A stretch of 64,000 nucleotides of DNA from Fragilaria crotonensis (GCA_022925895.1 JAKSYS010000881.1:838077-902076), one strand, 5' to 3'. Shown: positions 1 through 11,307, counted from the stretch's first letter. The notes: generated by a model from the sequence alone, not told the origin. A program made the numbers and translations.

Positions 1-345
1 ATGTTGGCCCGAAGGATCAAGATGGGAATTGCTCCAAATTCAGTCGTCAAGGAAGCGTCGACAGGGGAAGAAGCGTTGCTCATATGTGGCACCGAGAAGT
101 TCGATGTCATTGTCGTTGACCAGTACATGGAGGAAGCCGGTGGTGTGATGGTAGGGACTGATGTAGTCTTCGCAATGAGAAGGATGAGAATAGACTCAAT
201 TGTGATAGGCTGTTCTGGGAATGACATTGACCAAGAGTTTATCGAGGCCGGAGCAGATTGGGTATGGAAGAAACCGATGCCACCGAACTCCAAGATTATT
301 TCCGACTTGAGGAGTGCGATGATGAGAAAAGGAAGAGACGTGTGA
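1..345 (+). CDS. Response-regulator receiver domain protein, 3' part of a gene cut by the window edge
   Basis: The 114 residues read as the second half of a phospho-acceptor receiver (REC) domain. The hydrophobic strand FDVIVVDQYM carries the probable phospho-accepting aspartate (about residue 40). The late conserved lysine sits in WVWKKPMPP (about residue 91) and is followed by the usual Pro. Between them are the beta4 strand SIVIGCSGN and the helix preceding GADWVWKKP. Because only the back half of the domain is present, the gene almost certainly begins upstream of the window, and the ATG at position 1 is probably internal. In diatoms such domains usually sit at the C-terminus of hybrid histidine kinases, but no kinase domain is visible here, so that is inference. 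The gene converges on the PPR gene with about 110 bp between stops. Confidence 0.72.
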   Translation: MLARRIKMGIAPNSVVKEASTGEEALLICGTEKFDVIVVDQYMEEAGGVMVGTDVVFAMRRMRIDSIVIGCSGNDIDQEFIEAGADWVWKKPMPPNSKIISDLRSAMMRKGRDV

Positions 346-454
346 ACATCAGATGACTAGTCTACCTGACGCGCCGTCACTTTCACACCACGGATGAATG
401 ATCCAGGTACATTTGTACTTTTGCCGTGTAAGACTTACTGCATCTTCTTAAGGC

Positions 455-3330
455 TTACTGTATCATGTTACGACTCAGGAGAGATTTATCCACTCTGACG
501 CCGCGCCTGAGTGCATCTGACACAAACTGATCGCATACCGAGTGAGCTTCTACAGTCCTCAGCGCTACGATTACCTCTTCAACAAAAATCTTGTCGTTCC
601 ATAGGGGTGTGGTGTCTAGCTCGGCAATGACATGACGAAGAAGGTCGGCCCACGCTTCTTTCTCGACTGGTAATTTCATTTCAAGTTCACTGATAAGCGC
701 TGCGAGCTTTTGGTAGTGTCGACAGTGCCTAACAATTGCCCAGAGGATGCCGACGTTTGGCCTGCTGCCTACCAACTTGCTTTCATTCAGTTGCTCGATC
801 GCAAGTTGTAGCTCGAACACTTCACTGGTCCGCTGGTCATTCCACCACATCAACAATCGAGAGTAACGAATTCCAAGGCTTTGTTTCAACGACCAGTATC
901 TTGAATATTGCCACTCATTCTCCACTAGACCAGTGAAGGAACAAATCTCTTTTACTATTCCTCGCAGTACTCGAATTTTTCCGTCAAATTCGGGAGATTC
1001 CACAACTGCCTTCATTGCGATGATGCCTACGTGCTCGGTCAGGCAGCCACTTTTGAGTGATAAATGATAAAGGTCACCAATCCTGCTCCATCGCTGCTCC
1101 TTCCCCAATGCTTTTGTAAGGGTGACAAACATACCTGGCGTCCACGAAGACTGGTTGATGGATTGAAACAGCTCAACTGCTTGCCCAAGACGGCCGACAT
1201 CAATCAGAGCTTCCAGCGCTTGATTAACACTCAATGGAATTGACTCGTACGAACTATTGCTCTCGTTCCTGACTGTTTCGAAAAGCGTCAGCGCCTGCTC
1301 AGGCGCTTGACGCAACCTGTGGGCACGTATTGATTCTGCCAGGACTGGATCACTTTTAGCAAGAATTGAGTATTCCGGAACCTCGACAGGATCGATTCCA
1401 AGAAGCGAACGGACTGCGCCCTCCATCGAGGGCTCTGCCTTCTGCAACTTTAAAGCATGTTTCTGCACCTGTCGCATCAGACGAATTGCTGCCTCTGGTT
1501 GACCAGCGTTATTGCAGGCTTCCGCTGCCTTAGCCAGAGCCGCAAGAAGTGTATCCGTCTGTTTTGACGTCAATGGCGTGTTGGGTAGATCTCCGACGGC
1601 GTGAATCAACTTTACAATCATCGCATGGGCGGTAAGCCACCGATCTGATGTTGCTACAATCGACTTCGCATACTGGTAAAGATCAGACGAGAAAGGATAT
1701 TGATCAATGTTTCCCTCGACTACGTTTTCGAAGAGGAAGCACGCCGCGCCGGTAGAGTCAAGTCCGCACAGCGCCGTCATGATGGCGGCCAACGTTTCGT
1801 CACGATGGGTACATCCGGAAATACGGGTGACGAGGTCATGCTGCCAGCTCTCTTCTCGATTCGAGTGGTCTGGTGCCATCAGTTCGTAAAAAAGTAGTGA
1901 CAAGCCAAACTCCCCAGCGTGGTTACAATGGCGCAGAATGGGAAGAATGATTGCCTCCAAATGTTCCGGCCGAGCGTCCGTCGCACGTTTCCCCTCGTCG
2001 CTATGAACAATGCTCAAATTATCGCCATCTACCAACCAGCTCCTGTCGTGACAGAGATAGTCTATAATGTCGAAGACGTCAGCAAGACCACTGCATGAAC
2101 CAACCACTGCCCTCAAAGCCTGCACGCTAACCTGAAAACCTTCGTCTTTGGCTTGCTTAAACAGGGCGAGAGACTGTGGACCACCCGCTCTCATTGCAAT
2201 ATCTCGAACAACGGGATCAATGATATCTGCACCTCCACTCCACTGCCATTCACTGCTCACACCCCCAGGCCCCTCTCCCAGTTTGGCGAATTGGTTCAAG
2301 GCTTCCTCCCGCTGGTCATTGAGGATACACGCGTACATCACTGCGCCGATCAACGACTGCCCAAGTCTAGCACTGTTGTAACTGTTGGCTTGGTAGTCGA
2401 TAAGCTCTTTCCAAGCGCCAACGCGACCAAGAGCTGTACCAGCCGCGAGGACGTCTACAAAGCATGGTGAGAAATATGCAATTCATTGCAGAATGGAGAT
2501 GGGGTGAGCCAAGGAAGGACGTGCTGCGTGTACTTACAGTTATTTTGATCTGTTGGATTCACCATAGTCAAATTCATGACTGCATCCATGACTTGCTCTG
2601 CCACTGGGATCTTCCGTTTTTGCGCGTCTCTCGCAATTGCATAAAGCCCAAGGGGTTCTTTGGTGCTGATTTCCATTGGCATAAACCCTGCCATATCTGG
2701 ATCAATTTGCCGCGTAAATAAATTAGAAGCTTCATCCCATCTTTCTTCCAAACATGCTGCCTCTAATGCCGGTTTTTGATGAGTGATATTTAGGTTCAAC
2801 CTTTTGGCAAGCGACATGACTCGTTTGCAGTCCGAGTAGGAGGTGCGAAAGAGCATGAGCGATTGCTCCAATAGAAATGACACCTCTCTCATAAATCTCT
2901 GATCCAACTGCCCTTGATCGATGGCCTGCTGCAACTGATCGACAAACGCACGAGCATCAATAACTAAAGTTGAGTAACCTTCATCTGGCTTGACGTTGGA
3001 TGACGACCACACGGTCGGGATCGCCGGTAGTTGGAAGAGTCGCTGGCGAAAGGCAATCATCTGCTGCTCCAGCTCCTTTATCTTCGCTTTTCCAGTACCC
3101 TGAAGCCTCTGGCGTTCACTGTCTTGGCGTTGCGAGCTTGTCCTCTGGTCGCTGTTCCTCGAGTTTTTGTGGGCATTACTATTCTTATTATTCTTGGTTG
3201 AAAAATAGTGATGGCTGTCCGACCGACGAGTTTGTGATAGTGACGGAGCAAACGCTGCATAGTTGAAACAATCATGATTCCTGCGATTCGCGAGGCGAAA
3301 AAGGTCGCGTCGGGCACAAAGACGCATCAT
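455..3330 (-). CDS. Pentatricopeptide-repeat (PPR) type organellar RNA-binding protein, two exons
   Basis: Two minus-strand reading frames join through an 83-bp intron (2537 to 2455; donor GTAAGTACAC, acceptor TTTGTAG). The splice keeps phase and gives a 930-residue protein. The body is a series of roughly 35-residue helical pairs with the PPR look, such as AWKELIDYQANSYNS, GAVMYACILNDQREEALNQF, DVGRLGQAVELFQSIN and TPGMFVTLTKALGKEQRW. Such proteins bind single-stranded organelle RNA for processing, editing or translation. The N-terminus (MMRLCARRDLFRLANRRN) is rich in Arg with no acidic residue in the first stretch, which fits a mitochondrial presequence. An AAFAPS motif near residue 26 recalls the diatom plastid motif, but no hydrophobic signal peptide precedes it. 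The exact repeat count was not determined. The start at 3330 is the first of two adjacent ATGs. Confidence 0.75.
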
Positions 3331-3924
3331 GTCGAATGCGGCTCGTCAAGGTGGCGTGGTCGTTTTTCGGCTCGTAAAGAAAAGTGAGTCAACGTTGTCG
3401 ACAATCCGAAGTTGTAAGTACTGTAGTGATGCCCGTGCCGATGGCCTCTATTGGTGTGAGCTGTGACTGACGACTGACGACTGACGACGGAGTGCTTCTT
3501 GTACTACGGTCTACATGCACTACTGGTACTTCTGTATTCGTACTCGGACTATACTTGCTACTTGTTAGAGTAGGTAGTACTCGTACGTCCTGCTGGAGTA
3601 CACTACTACCGGGCTGTAGTTGAAAGTTGAAAAGAGTGGAAACGATCAGTGTTCATTGTTCAGTGCCAGTAGCCAGTACCGAAATCAACAATCAACGACG
3701 GTTGACGTGTCATCCTGTCATACACGCCATGAACGTATCAGTGTCATACCTGTAACCATTTAAGTATATCACGACGTCACGACACCAGCAACAACTCTTC
3801 GATGCAATATAAGACGAGCTGAACTACCTGTACCAGGTACTCGAGTACTCCGAAGTCAGAAGTCAGAAGAACACATACTCTACCAGGATCACTTACTGAA
3901 AGAAAGGAGCAAAGGCTCCATTCA
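3331..3924. other. Divergent intergenic region with GTAC-rich sequence and a TGACGAC microrepeat
   Basis: No gene is seen here. This spacer separates the divergent PPR and CRAL-TRIO genes. It holds a short tandem run of TGACGAC near 3467-3488, many GTAC/TACTCG words, and one copy of the palindrome GTACCAGGTAC at 3830-3840. Both gene promoters must lie here; no TATA box could be assigned. Confidence 0.5.
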
Positions 3925-5216
3925 ATGATAACCCCTTACTCAACGAGACCTTCGCAGCACAAAAGTCTGCATTTTTGCTATCCTTCCTTTCCACTTACAG
4001 CGTCTCTCGTTATGCTACTTCTGCGTATTGCGAAAGCCGTCAGCATGGATTTGTACTACCCGGAAGATATCCTCTCCAAGGTCTTGGACTCGGAACCACG
4101 CTTCACTAACGCTGAACAAGAAGAGAAGACTCAGGTAGGTACATCAGTGAAGTCGTGGCAATGTCGTCCTCACAAATGATCCGAACTCAACAATTCGTAT
4201 TCACCAAACCAGCGACTTGTTGATGCACTGTCGGAGGAGGATCGCGAAATCGCAGCTCGCACATCGTACGCGTATTGGTACGCTTCCAGGAGAGGACCAA
4301 ATGACCATTGTCTGACTCCCACCATTCGAAACAACATGGCGAAGAAAGAAGCCCGCCGGCATCTTGTCGGTAAAGGGGGAGACGAGAACTTGGCACGAAA
4401 AACTTTGCAGGCAAGTCTTGAATACCGAAAAGTGAGTGCAAGTGGTGTCTTGGAAGGAGAGGTTTCTTTGTGTGAATGGATAGCTCACAGTCGCGTTGAT
4501 GACAATCGCTGTCTAAGGAGTACGGCATCGACGCGTTGCGGCTATGCTTCGTTACGAATCCCGTTTTTGCGACGGATGATGAGAGAATACTTTGTACAAA
4601 GTTCCAAACTCAGATCGAGACGGAGTTACCCAAACAGCATCTCATAGTACGTGGAATGGACAAGGACAGTAGACCAATAACGGTATATTTGAGTCGCCAG
4701 GAGGTCACCAGCACAGCAGCATTCGACACAGAAGCCTTTCTGATCACCCGCCTTTACGTTGCGGAGCGGGCCACGGCTGCCGTCGAGTTTTTAACTGCTG
4801 GACAGGAGGAAAAATTGACAGTATTTTTTAGAACCGGCGATTATGTGCGAGCAAACGCTCCTCCCGTGTCTGCCATCCAAAAAATGGTGACGTTGTTGCA
4901 ACGAAATTATCCAGAGCGATTGCACAAATTCGTTTGGTTAGATGCTCCGCTTTGGATGAGAACGCTCTTTTCACTTCTGCGGTACTTTTTAGACGAAACA
5001 ACTGCCAGCAAACTCGTTATGGTGTCGGGAGAAGAAGAAAGAGAACGCGTTGTATCGGATATTGTTTCTAGTGATCAGGCGATGCCATTTATGCTATCGG
5101 ACGGAAAACTGGGGCTTCCCATGGAACCAGCACACTACCTGCATCAAGTTCCTTTCTACTGTCCCTACGACGAGACTCCCGCAACATCAATGCCTCGCAT
5201 CGTAGAGAAAGGCTAG
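3925..5216 (+). CDS. CRAL-TRIO (Sec14-like) lipid-transfer domain protein, three exons
   Basis: Three exons, 3925-4134, 4213-4431 and 4518-5216, join in phase 0 across two short introns (GTAGGT...CCAG, 78 bp; GTGAGT...TAAG, 86 bp) to give 375 residues. The N-terminal helix ARKTLQASLEYRKEYGIDAL is the typical CRAL-TRIO-N segment; the second splice falls inside it, which supports the exon model. The lipid-binding fold follows: DSRPITVYLSRQEV, then the strand RLHKFVWLDAPLWMRTLFSLL, close to the usual ...NAPxxFxxxWxxxxPFL region. The C-terminus ends with FYCPYDETPATSMP. Sec14-like proteins exchange phosphatidylinositol, other phospholipids or hydrophobic ligands between membranes; the ligand here is not predictable. 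A hydrophobic stretch near residues 24-40 (LTASLVMLLLRIA) may be a signal anchor, or the true start may be the later ATG at MDLYYPED. Confidence 0.8.
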
Positions 5217-5531
5217 TTGAAAGCTGAAAATGGAAATTAGTATCGTATTGTCCCGCTTCCCGTCCGCATTGTGATGATTTTTACTGGTACTGGCATTGTA
5301 GAACCACAGCTTTGTTCGTGACTGGCACGTTCGCGAATGAAAGCAGTTGATCGTGCAGAATTCTCATTCCACACGTGACATCCGCAGATGCGGGATATTG
5401 GTGCGAAATACGAATGACATCGCAGTTCAGTACCTCCCCCTTTCCAGACGTACCATTAATCGAGAAGGCTCAATCCGTTTCGACTCGCGTGTTTCGAAAC
5501 TCTGCTTGCTATTGGCAAATCAATCAGTATT

Positions 5532-6863
5532 ATGGCGAATCATGGAAGGAATGAACTCGAGAAAGCGATCGAAGAAGCTGGTAAGTTTGCGTCATGTGAC
5601 AGACTAATTCTTTGTGAAGGCGTCAAATCCTTACAACCATCTTCCCGATCAGATCCCTATCGCGGTCGTGGTACCATCTATCTTCATTCGAAAAACAATG
5701 ACAAAGCGAACCATGCCGGAAATCCAACTGGAGCCGTGGTAGTTCCAATCAGTCTCGCCACCACGTTTCGACAGGATAAACCTGGTGTCGCAACAGCAAG
5801 TGACGACCCCAATAGCTTTGGCAAGGGGTACGAGTATTCTCGAACTGGAAATCCCACTCGAGGCGCATTCGAGCGAGCTGTTGCTTGCGCGGAGAATTCC
5901 AAACATTGCGTCGCATTTGCGTCCGGTTCAGCAGCTACATCAGCTGTCATTCATCTCCTTGAACATGGCGATCATGTTCTTTGTGTCGATGATGTCTATG
6001 GTGGGACTCAAAGGTACTTTCGCAAGATTGTGAGTCCTGTTATGGGAATCGATATCGACTTCGTGGACTTTCAGAAAGATGGAGTCCCTCTCAAGGATCG
6101 CACAAAGCTAATTTGGTTGGAGACGCCTACCAACCCAACACTCAAGATTACAGACATTCGACTGGTCGCAGACAAAGCTAGTGAGGCTGATTGTATTCTT
6201 GCAGTCGATAACACCTTTTGTTCCCCATACTTTCAGAACCCATTGGACCATGGTGCAGATTTGGTGGTGCACTCGGTCACCAAGTACATTGGGGGACACT
6301 CTGATGTTGTCATGGGCGTTGTTTGCTGCAACAGGGACGATCTCTATCAGAAACTCCGATTTATTCAGAATGGGATTGGGGCTGTTCCTTCACCATTTGA
6401 TTGCTTCCTTGCTCATCGTGGACTCAAAACACTGCACATCCGTATGGAGGCAGCGGCTCGAAACGCCATGGCCGTGTCCTTGTTTCTGAATAGTCATGCT
6501 GGTGTGGCCAAAGTAGTGTACCCCGGACTGCAGTCGCATCCTCAACACGAGCTCGCAAAACGTCAGCAGCACGGCTTTGGCGCCATGATTACCTTTTATT
6601 GCGTTGGCGGGAGGGATCAGTCCGAAATTTTATTGCAAAATTTGTCAGTCTTTGCTCTTGCTGAATCCCTTGGAGCCGTCGAATCCCTTGCGGAATGCCC
6701 TTCGCTTATGACGCATGCATCCGTATCGGATGAACAGAGAGCCCTCCTTGGTATAGATGACACCTTGATTCGCCTGTCAGTTGGGATCGAAGCATGTCGG
6801 GACCTGATCGATGACTTGGACCAAGCGCTCAATGCTGCGTTGGTTTCCTTGGAGAAGCCCTAA
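5532..6863 (+). CDS. Cystathionine gamma-lyase-like PLP enzyme (Cys/Met metabolism family)
   Basis: This is a fold-type I PLP enzyme of the Cys/Met metabolism family, 443 residues if unspliced or 419 if a likely 72-nt intron (5581-5652) is removed. Family marks in order: YEYSRTGNPTRGAFERAVA, AFASGSAATSAVIHLL, DDVYGGTQRYFRKI, WLETPTNPTLKITDI, the PLP strand AVDNTFCSPYFQNPL, and the Schiff-base lysine in SVTKYIGGHSDVVMG near residue 250. GAVPSPFDCFLAHRGLKTL and SLAECPSLMTHASV complete the C-terminal half. The pattern is closest in memory to eukaryotic cystathionine gamma-lyase, which cleaves cystathionine to cysteine, ammonia and 2-oxobutyrate. Gamma-synthase or beta-lyase activity cannot be excluded from sequence alone. 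No signal peptide or plastid bipartite signal is seen, so a cytosolic enzyme is inferred. Confidence 0.88.
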   Translation: MANHGRNELEKAIEEAGKFASCDRLILCEGVKSLQPSSRSDPYRGRGTIYLHSKNNDKANHAGNPTGAVVVPISLATTFRQDKPGVATASDDPNSFGKGYEYSRTGNPTRGAFERAVACAENSKHCVAFASGSAATSAVIHLLEHGDHVLCVDDVYGGTQRYFRKIVSPVMGIDIDFVDFQKDGVPLKDRTKLIWLETPTNPTLKITDIRLVADKASEADCILAVDNTFCSPYFQNPLDHGADLVVHSVTKYIGGHSDVVMGVVCCNRDDLYQKLRFIQNGIGAVPSPFDCFLAHRGLKTLHIRMEAAARNAMAVSLFLNSHAGVAKVVYPGLQSHPQHELAKRQQHGFGAMITFYCVGGRDQSEILLQNLSVFALAESLGAVESLAECPSLMTHASVSDEQRALLGIDDTLIRLSVGIEACRDLIDDLDQALNAALVSLEKP

Positions 6864-7987
6864 AGCATCGCGGCATTGTCAGCACCTATCTTGATGCTTA
6901 CCAATACGTCGTGTGTTGCCTTGGAATACGTGCACGTATTTAGGGCATAGTTGGACGCGCATTACTCCGCCGCTGCTCACATTCGCCGGATTGCAAAATC
7001 TCTCCATGCGCTATAGTAGTTTAGCGTTGTCGTCTTCAAGTATTTCCGGTGCCCTTATGTTTGTGTCTCCTCTTGAGTATGACATCGTCCCATTGTTTCG
7101 TAGAACTATGTCATCATCGGGAAAGTGCACAATAGCGCCATGATCCTCTACTAGAGCCTGCAAACAACGGCACGGTCAAGTGTCCCTGCTGGTTTTCTGC
7201 CTCTCGGTTGTTTTGCGTTACAGTGGTTTCATCTCCTGCAAAACCGAGGCCAACTATGTCGCACGAATTTCGCTATACCTTCCATCGTTGCCACATCGTC
7301 ATACCCGCGGGTCGTGGTGTTGAATGCGGAATAGAGCGTTGCTCAAGCGCCTTTCACAAACACACACCGTCGAAGTGTGTGTGAAACGTTGATGGGGTGA
7401 TTAATGAATCATCAACAAACGCCACCTCGACCGTTCATTTTTTGCTTGTAACCAATGATCGTTCGATGCATGCCACATCACTTGAAACTTTTGCCGAGAC
7501 CGTAGGACAAGCCACAAGTGAGATCCACCAGATTTGGTAGCCGCTACTGGAGCTAGCCCTACAACCACACCTCCTGATATCCTCGGAAATCCTCGCACTT
7601 TTCCACCTGACGTTGTAATTGTCAATTGAAACGGAGTTGAATCCACAATTGAGAGCGCCCTGCACTTTCAATCGCTTCAGCTGCGACTTTTCTAGTGTGA
7701 ATGCGGCACGGCAATTAGCTATACATTTCTATTTAGATTGTTAGGAAAGCTTCTTGCATCATCTGGTTCTTGCTCTTCTCAGTATTCCGAACCCAAGACT
7801 GTCATCGTCACTATCGTATTCATCATATGGCATGCTGGATTCCTTCTCCGGCCTTTTGGCAAAGACCAACGACGGATATTGGAGATGCATGGATTGGCGT
7901 TCGGTTGTGAGTTCTCTCGGTGGCATCTTCCTGGCAGAGCCATTGACCGATCGCCCGTTTTCAATCACCTCTTCCTGTTCAATGCTC
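6864..7987. other. 1.1-kb convergent spacer, no supported gene; hairpin at 7352-7386
   Basis: The region lies between the 3' ends of the PLP-enzyme gene (+) and the metallo-beta-lactamase gene (-). Open frames are short and lack family resemblance. An imperfect hairpin at 7352-7386 has a CACACAC/GTGTGTG stem extended by TTTCAC/GTGAAA around loop CGTCGAA. It could be a 3'-end or transcript-stability element, which is inference. Confidence 0.45.
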
Positions 7988-10165
7988 TCACTTCAGAGGA
8001 CATCCCGTTACGTCGCGGCAAAGTAGGCACGTCAATGCGTCATGCTTCACAAGTTCGCCATTGGTACGGCGCAGCTTCGCTTTATGAATTGGATGCTCGC
8101 GTTTCGGTGGGGGAGGTGCTGTCCCACAAGGCATACAGAATCGCTCAAACCACGTTGGTTGATTCGTCTCGACACCAAAGAGCATCCAGCGAAGAATACC
8201 GAGTTCCATTTCATCGGCATCTGGTCCAGTTTCCCCATCGGAAAGTGTTTCCTTGTATTCGTCCGGGACACCATAGTCCGCGGCTTCCTGCCATAGATAG
8301 TCAATCATGGTGGTCAAATCTCGACCCTCGACGTTGTTGTCGATCAGACCAAGAAATGTCAACATTGAAATGACACGCTTCTTGCTTATCTTCATCGTGT
8401 GTGTGTTCGCTGCCGATAGGGGTCGGGGTAAATTCATCGTCCTACTATCTGAGAGCGTCATGGCAGTCGGGGGCGACCCAACAATGGCCAATCCCATCAA
8501 GGCATTATACATGATTTTTTCGCTCGGCAGTGTGGCAGGAATGGCTCGTCGACTTACAACTGGCTGCTCCGCGCGATCACGCATGATTCGAAGCTTCTTC
8601 ACGGCTTTTGCAGCGGTGATGTCACCTCTGTCTAGCTCGTTAATGATTAGATCCAGATCTGCCGTATAGACAGCTGTGAAAATCGAGTTTGAAATATCTC
8701 CAGCTTTGACATTCCAAACTTCCTCAGATGACTGTTGCTTGCCTGGCGGGCGCTTCGCATTCTTGATTTCAGTAGATTTTGCGACAAAGCCCTCTCCTTC
8801 ATTCGGAATCACAGATCGAGCAAACAATCGATACCACAATTGAATGGCGCGCACAATGTCCTCTCCGCGTCTGCGAAGTTTTCGGAAGTTCGGGTTGATA
8901 TCCATTTCGAGTCGCAGCAGAGTTGGAACAGCAAGAATCTTCCCCTGTGGCAAAGAACGGCGGTGCGAAGCTACGTACAATTGCGAGGCTGTTCGGAAAA
9001 AAATTGCCGGAGAAAATCGAACCCACTGGGAAGTCTCACCTCCACTGGATGTGAATTGTCGATGGAGCAATTCCTTGGTGTACTCATGGCCGGGGAAAAT
9101 CAAGACGTTGGATCCATCTCCAAGACTGGAGTAGTCAGTAAATGCCCTTACAACAATTTCTGTAAAGCACCGCTCAATCGCATTTATACCTGCGGAAGCT
9201 CGAATATAGCTGCCGGCTTTCTTCGGAGCTCTATGGAAAGGATCTGCGTCGTAATCTGCCTCAAACGGGACGCCTCCGCCGCCGCTAAACATGGTATCAC
9301 CGGTAAAGAGAAAGGCAGTTGAATGACTGTCCTTGGGTCGGAGAGCGTAGACAACAGAGCCTCGCGTGTGTCCTGGGACGGACACAACTTCGATCTCTAT
9401 CAACGCATTCATGTCGTTCCCTTGGATCTTGGGGAGGTCTAAAAAATCCCCATTTGCCACTGTATGATTGCAGTAAGGGACGCGTTCCGCCACGGAGCCA
9501 TAAACTTTGGTCAGAGTGGTACAAGATTCCAAGAGACCTCGATTGCCAGCTGTATGATCGTGGTGTTTGTGAGTACAGAGAGCAGCGTGAAGTTGCACTT
9601 CGCGATCTCCGTAGTGCCGTGCACGTATTGCCGCAACTTGTTCAGTGAATTCCTTAGCATCGCCGCAGTCTATCACTATCGCGACTAGGGGACTTTCGTC
9701 ATCGTTGCAGCACACGACAAGGTACGCTAAATTGTCAAGAAGTTGTGAGATGGGATGGATGTAGAGCTTATCAGGGATGACTTCAATACGTTGCTCGAGT
9801 GTACGCGAATGCAACTTGTCTACGTCCTTCTTGGACGTTAGCCTCATTAGGAATAGGTGACCCCATCGTCCCAGGTTTGTAGCATATAAGAATTCTGGTC
9901 AAGCATGTGAGACAATCGTCAATACATGACATGTGCGTGGTGAATTCCGATTGTGTAGGAACTTACGGATGAGCCACTGGCTACGTGCCAATGCTGGCGC
10001 AACCAACAACCCCAGGAGAAATGTAGGTATTCTCAGCGCCAATGTCACTAACGAGAAGATTGCTAGAATGACAAAAAGGACAGCCGATATAGGTGTCATA
10101 AGGCAAGGGTTGTGTCGCATTTCTCGGAGACGTATCGACGTAGAATCATCTCTCAGGGGTTCCAT
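7988..10165 (-). CDS. Membrane-anchored metallo-beta-lactamase fold protein, glyoxalase II-like, with long C-terminal extension
   Basis: Two exons, 10165-9967 and 9894-7988, join across a 72-bp intron (GTAAGTTCC...GACCAG) in phase, giving 701 residues. Exon 1 encodes a strong membrane segment, ISAVLFVILAIFSLVTLALR. The catalytic half carries the metallo-beta-lactamase motif THKHHDHTAG, then VPGHTRGSVVY, LFTGDTMFSGGGGVPF and LIFPGHEYT, which supply the His/Asp ligands of the two-metal site and match hydroxyacylglutathione hydrolase (glyoxalase II), which hydrolyses S-D-lactoylglutathione. Ordinary glyoxalase II has about 250-300 residues; here some 350 more follow, including a Lys/Arg-rich part and a Cys-containing end (FCMPCGTAPPPP, LTCLLCRDVTGC). 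The extra region and membrane anchor make a different substrate possible. The ATG at 10165 is the first in frame; later ones at MRHNPC and MTPISA are alternatives. Confidence 0.8.
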
Positions 10166-10726
10166 CCTGGTGGAATTGGTGTACCTGCACCGACAGCGTC
10201 AAGATGCAAACAGATCAGATCACCTTGGTTGATTAGGATGGCAGATAATGCTCAAGAGCTTCACCACAGGATGGGCGAGTCAGACGATTAGGGCTTTACT
10301 TTCGTTTTCTTGTCGTCGCTCTGATGCTCCATGCACTCGCTTGTGCATCTGCGCACGGCTCATCAATGGGGCGATGAGAGGCAAAAGGGGCCAATGCTGC
10401 GCTTTTAATTGGTCGCCTCAAAATGCCTGGACATTATTTGTACTCAGTACGATACTACAGTACTCAAGTCTGGTACTATTTTTACGAGAACAGTGATGGT
10501 ACTACTGTACAGTATACATTCGGATTGTGTGCCGGCGACCAGCGACCGTTGCGGGGTCCCACCCAGTACAGTGCTCGAGTACTGACGTACGAGGTACTTG
10601 GTACTTGTAGTCCCTAACGTGTGTTTCTCCGTTTCTCCGAATATATGTGCATATTTGGACATGAATATGAGACGCCAATTATCTTTGGTTGTGTACCACT
10701 ACTCGTATACTCACATAGGTTGTACG
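10166..10726. other. Spacer with GTAC-rich sequence, no supported gene
   Basis: This is the upstream flank of the metallo-beta-lactamase gene. It is dense in GTAC, AGTACT and TACTCGAGTA words (10440-10620) but contains no convincing ORF. Confidence 0.4.
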
Positions 10727-11172
10727 GCTGGTTGCAATAAATGAAAACTTATAGTAGCCCACGTAGACCCTAGTACAAAAGAATAGCATTAACCCTGTCG
10801 AACTAAAATTATCACGGCAAATTGCACGCTTCGTTCGTCTCACAATGGCGCTCAAAGATCTCTCAAGATCTCCGTTGTTTTTTGAGCTGCCGTATTTCCA
10901 CGAGAGTTTATAGACTTGTGTTCAAGTCCATGAATGAAAACCGTTCATGGAAATACTGCAGCAATGAAATTCACAAAGTTATGGCAACATCGGTGAACAT
11001 GCCGCTGCGCTCATTGTGGAAATGCTATACGAGGGTCTCATGCGCCATGCTTTCCAAAAAAATTAAGAACGAGATGTTTAGTATGGCTCAGTACGTAGAA
11101 TCGTTAAATGTCAAATAAATCCATACGAGGGTCTACGCATCCTACGAAAATCATCATCATGATGCAACCAGC
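10727..11172 (+). mobile_element. MITE-like short TIR element, copy A (446 bp)
   Basis: The segment starts with GCTGGTTGCA and ends with its exact inverse, TGCAACCAGC. Allowing two mismatches, the inverted ends extend to 14 bp (TACGGCTGGTTGCA against TATAGCTGGTTGCA), with TA at both outer edges. A diverged copy lies in opposite orientation at 63531-63961 and matches along its whole length, including the internal inverted words CATGAATGAAAACCGTTCATG. Full-length dispersal with inverted ends and no transposase fits a non-autonomous DNA transposon. The 98-residue ORF inside is disrupted by indels in the other copy and is not treated as a gene. Confidence 0.85.
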
Positions 11173-11180
11173 TATAGTGG

Positions 11181-11222
11181 TATGACGTATGACGTATGAC
11201 GCATGACGCATGACGCATGACC
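11181..11222 (+). repeat. Six tandem 7-bp units TATGACG/CATGACG (CRE-like)
   Basis: Three TATGACG units are followed by three CATGACG/CATGACC units immediately beside the MITE end and about 300 bp upstream of the phosphopantothenoylcysteine decarboxylase start. Each unit contains TGACGT or TGACGC, words known from the CO2/cAMP-responsive elements of Phaeodactylum. A regulatory role here is inferred. Confidence 0.6.
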
Positions 11223-11289
11223 ATTTGGATACTTGTACTCTTGTACATATTTATCCGGCGTACAATCCTCGAGTACGGAGTGCATCACA

Positions 11290-11307
11290 GTACCTGGTAC
11301 CTGGTAC
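11290..11307. repeat. Two overlapping GTACCTGGTAC palindromes
   Basis: The sequence holds two overlapping copies, 11290-11300 and 11297-11307, of an 11-bp palindrome found at five other intergenic places in this window. Confidence 0.7.

Noticed and set aside
3250-3330. Plastid targeting of the PPR protein because of an AAFAPS motif
   Set aside because: The diatom plastid motif must follow a cleavable hydrophobic signal peptide, and the preceding residues are Arg-rich and polar. Mitochondrial import is more likely.
10822-11118. 98-codon ORF inside the first MITE copy
   Set aside because: The second copy has indels that destroy it, and it shows no known domain.
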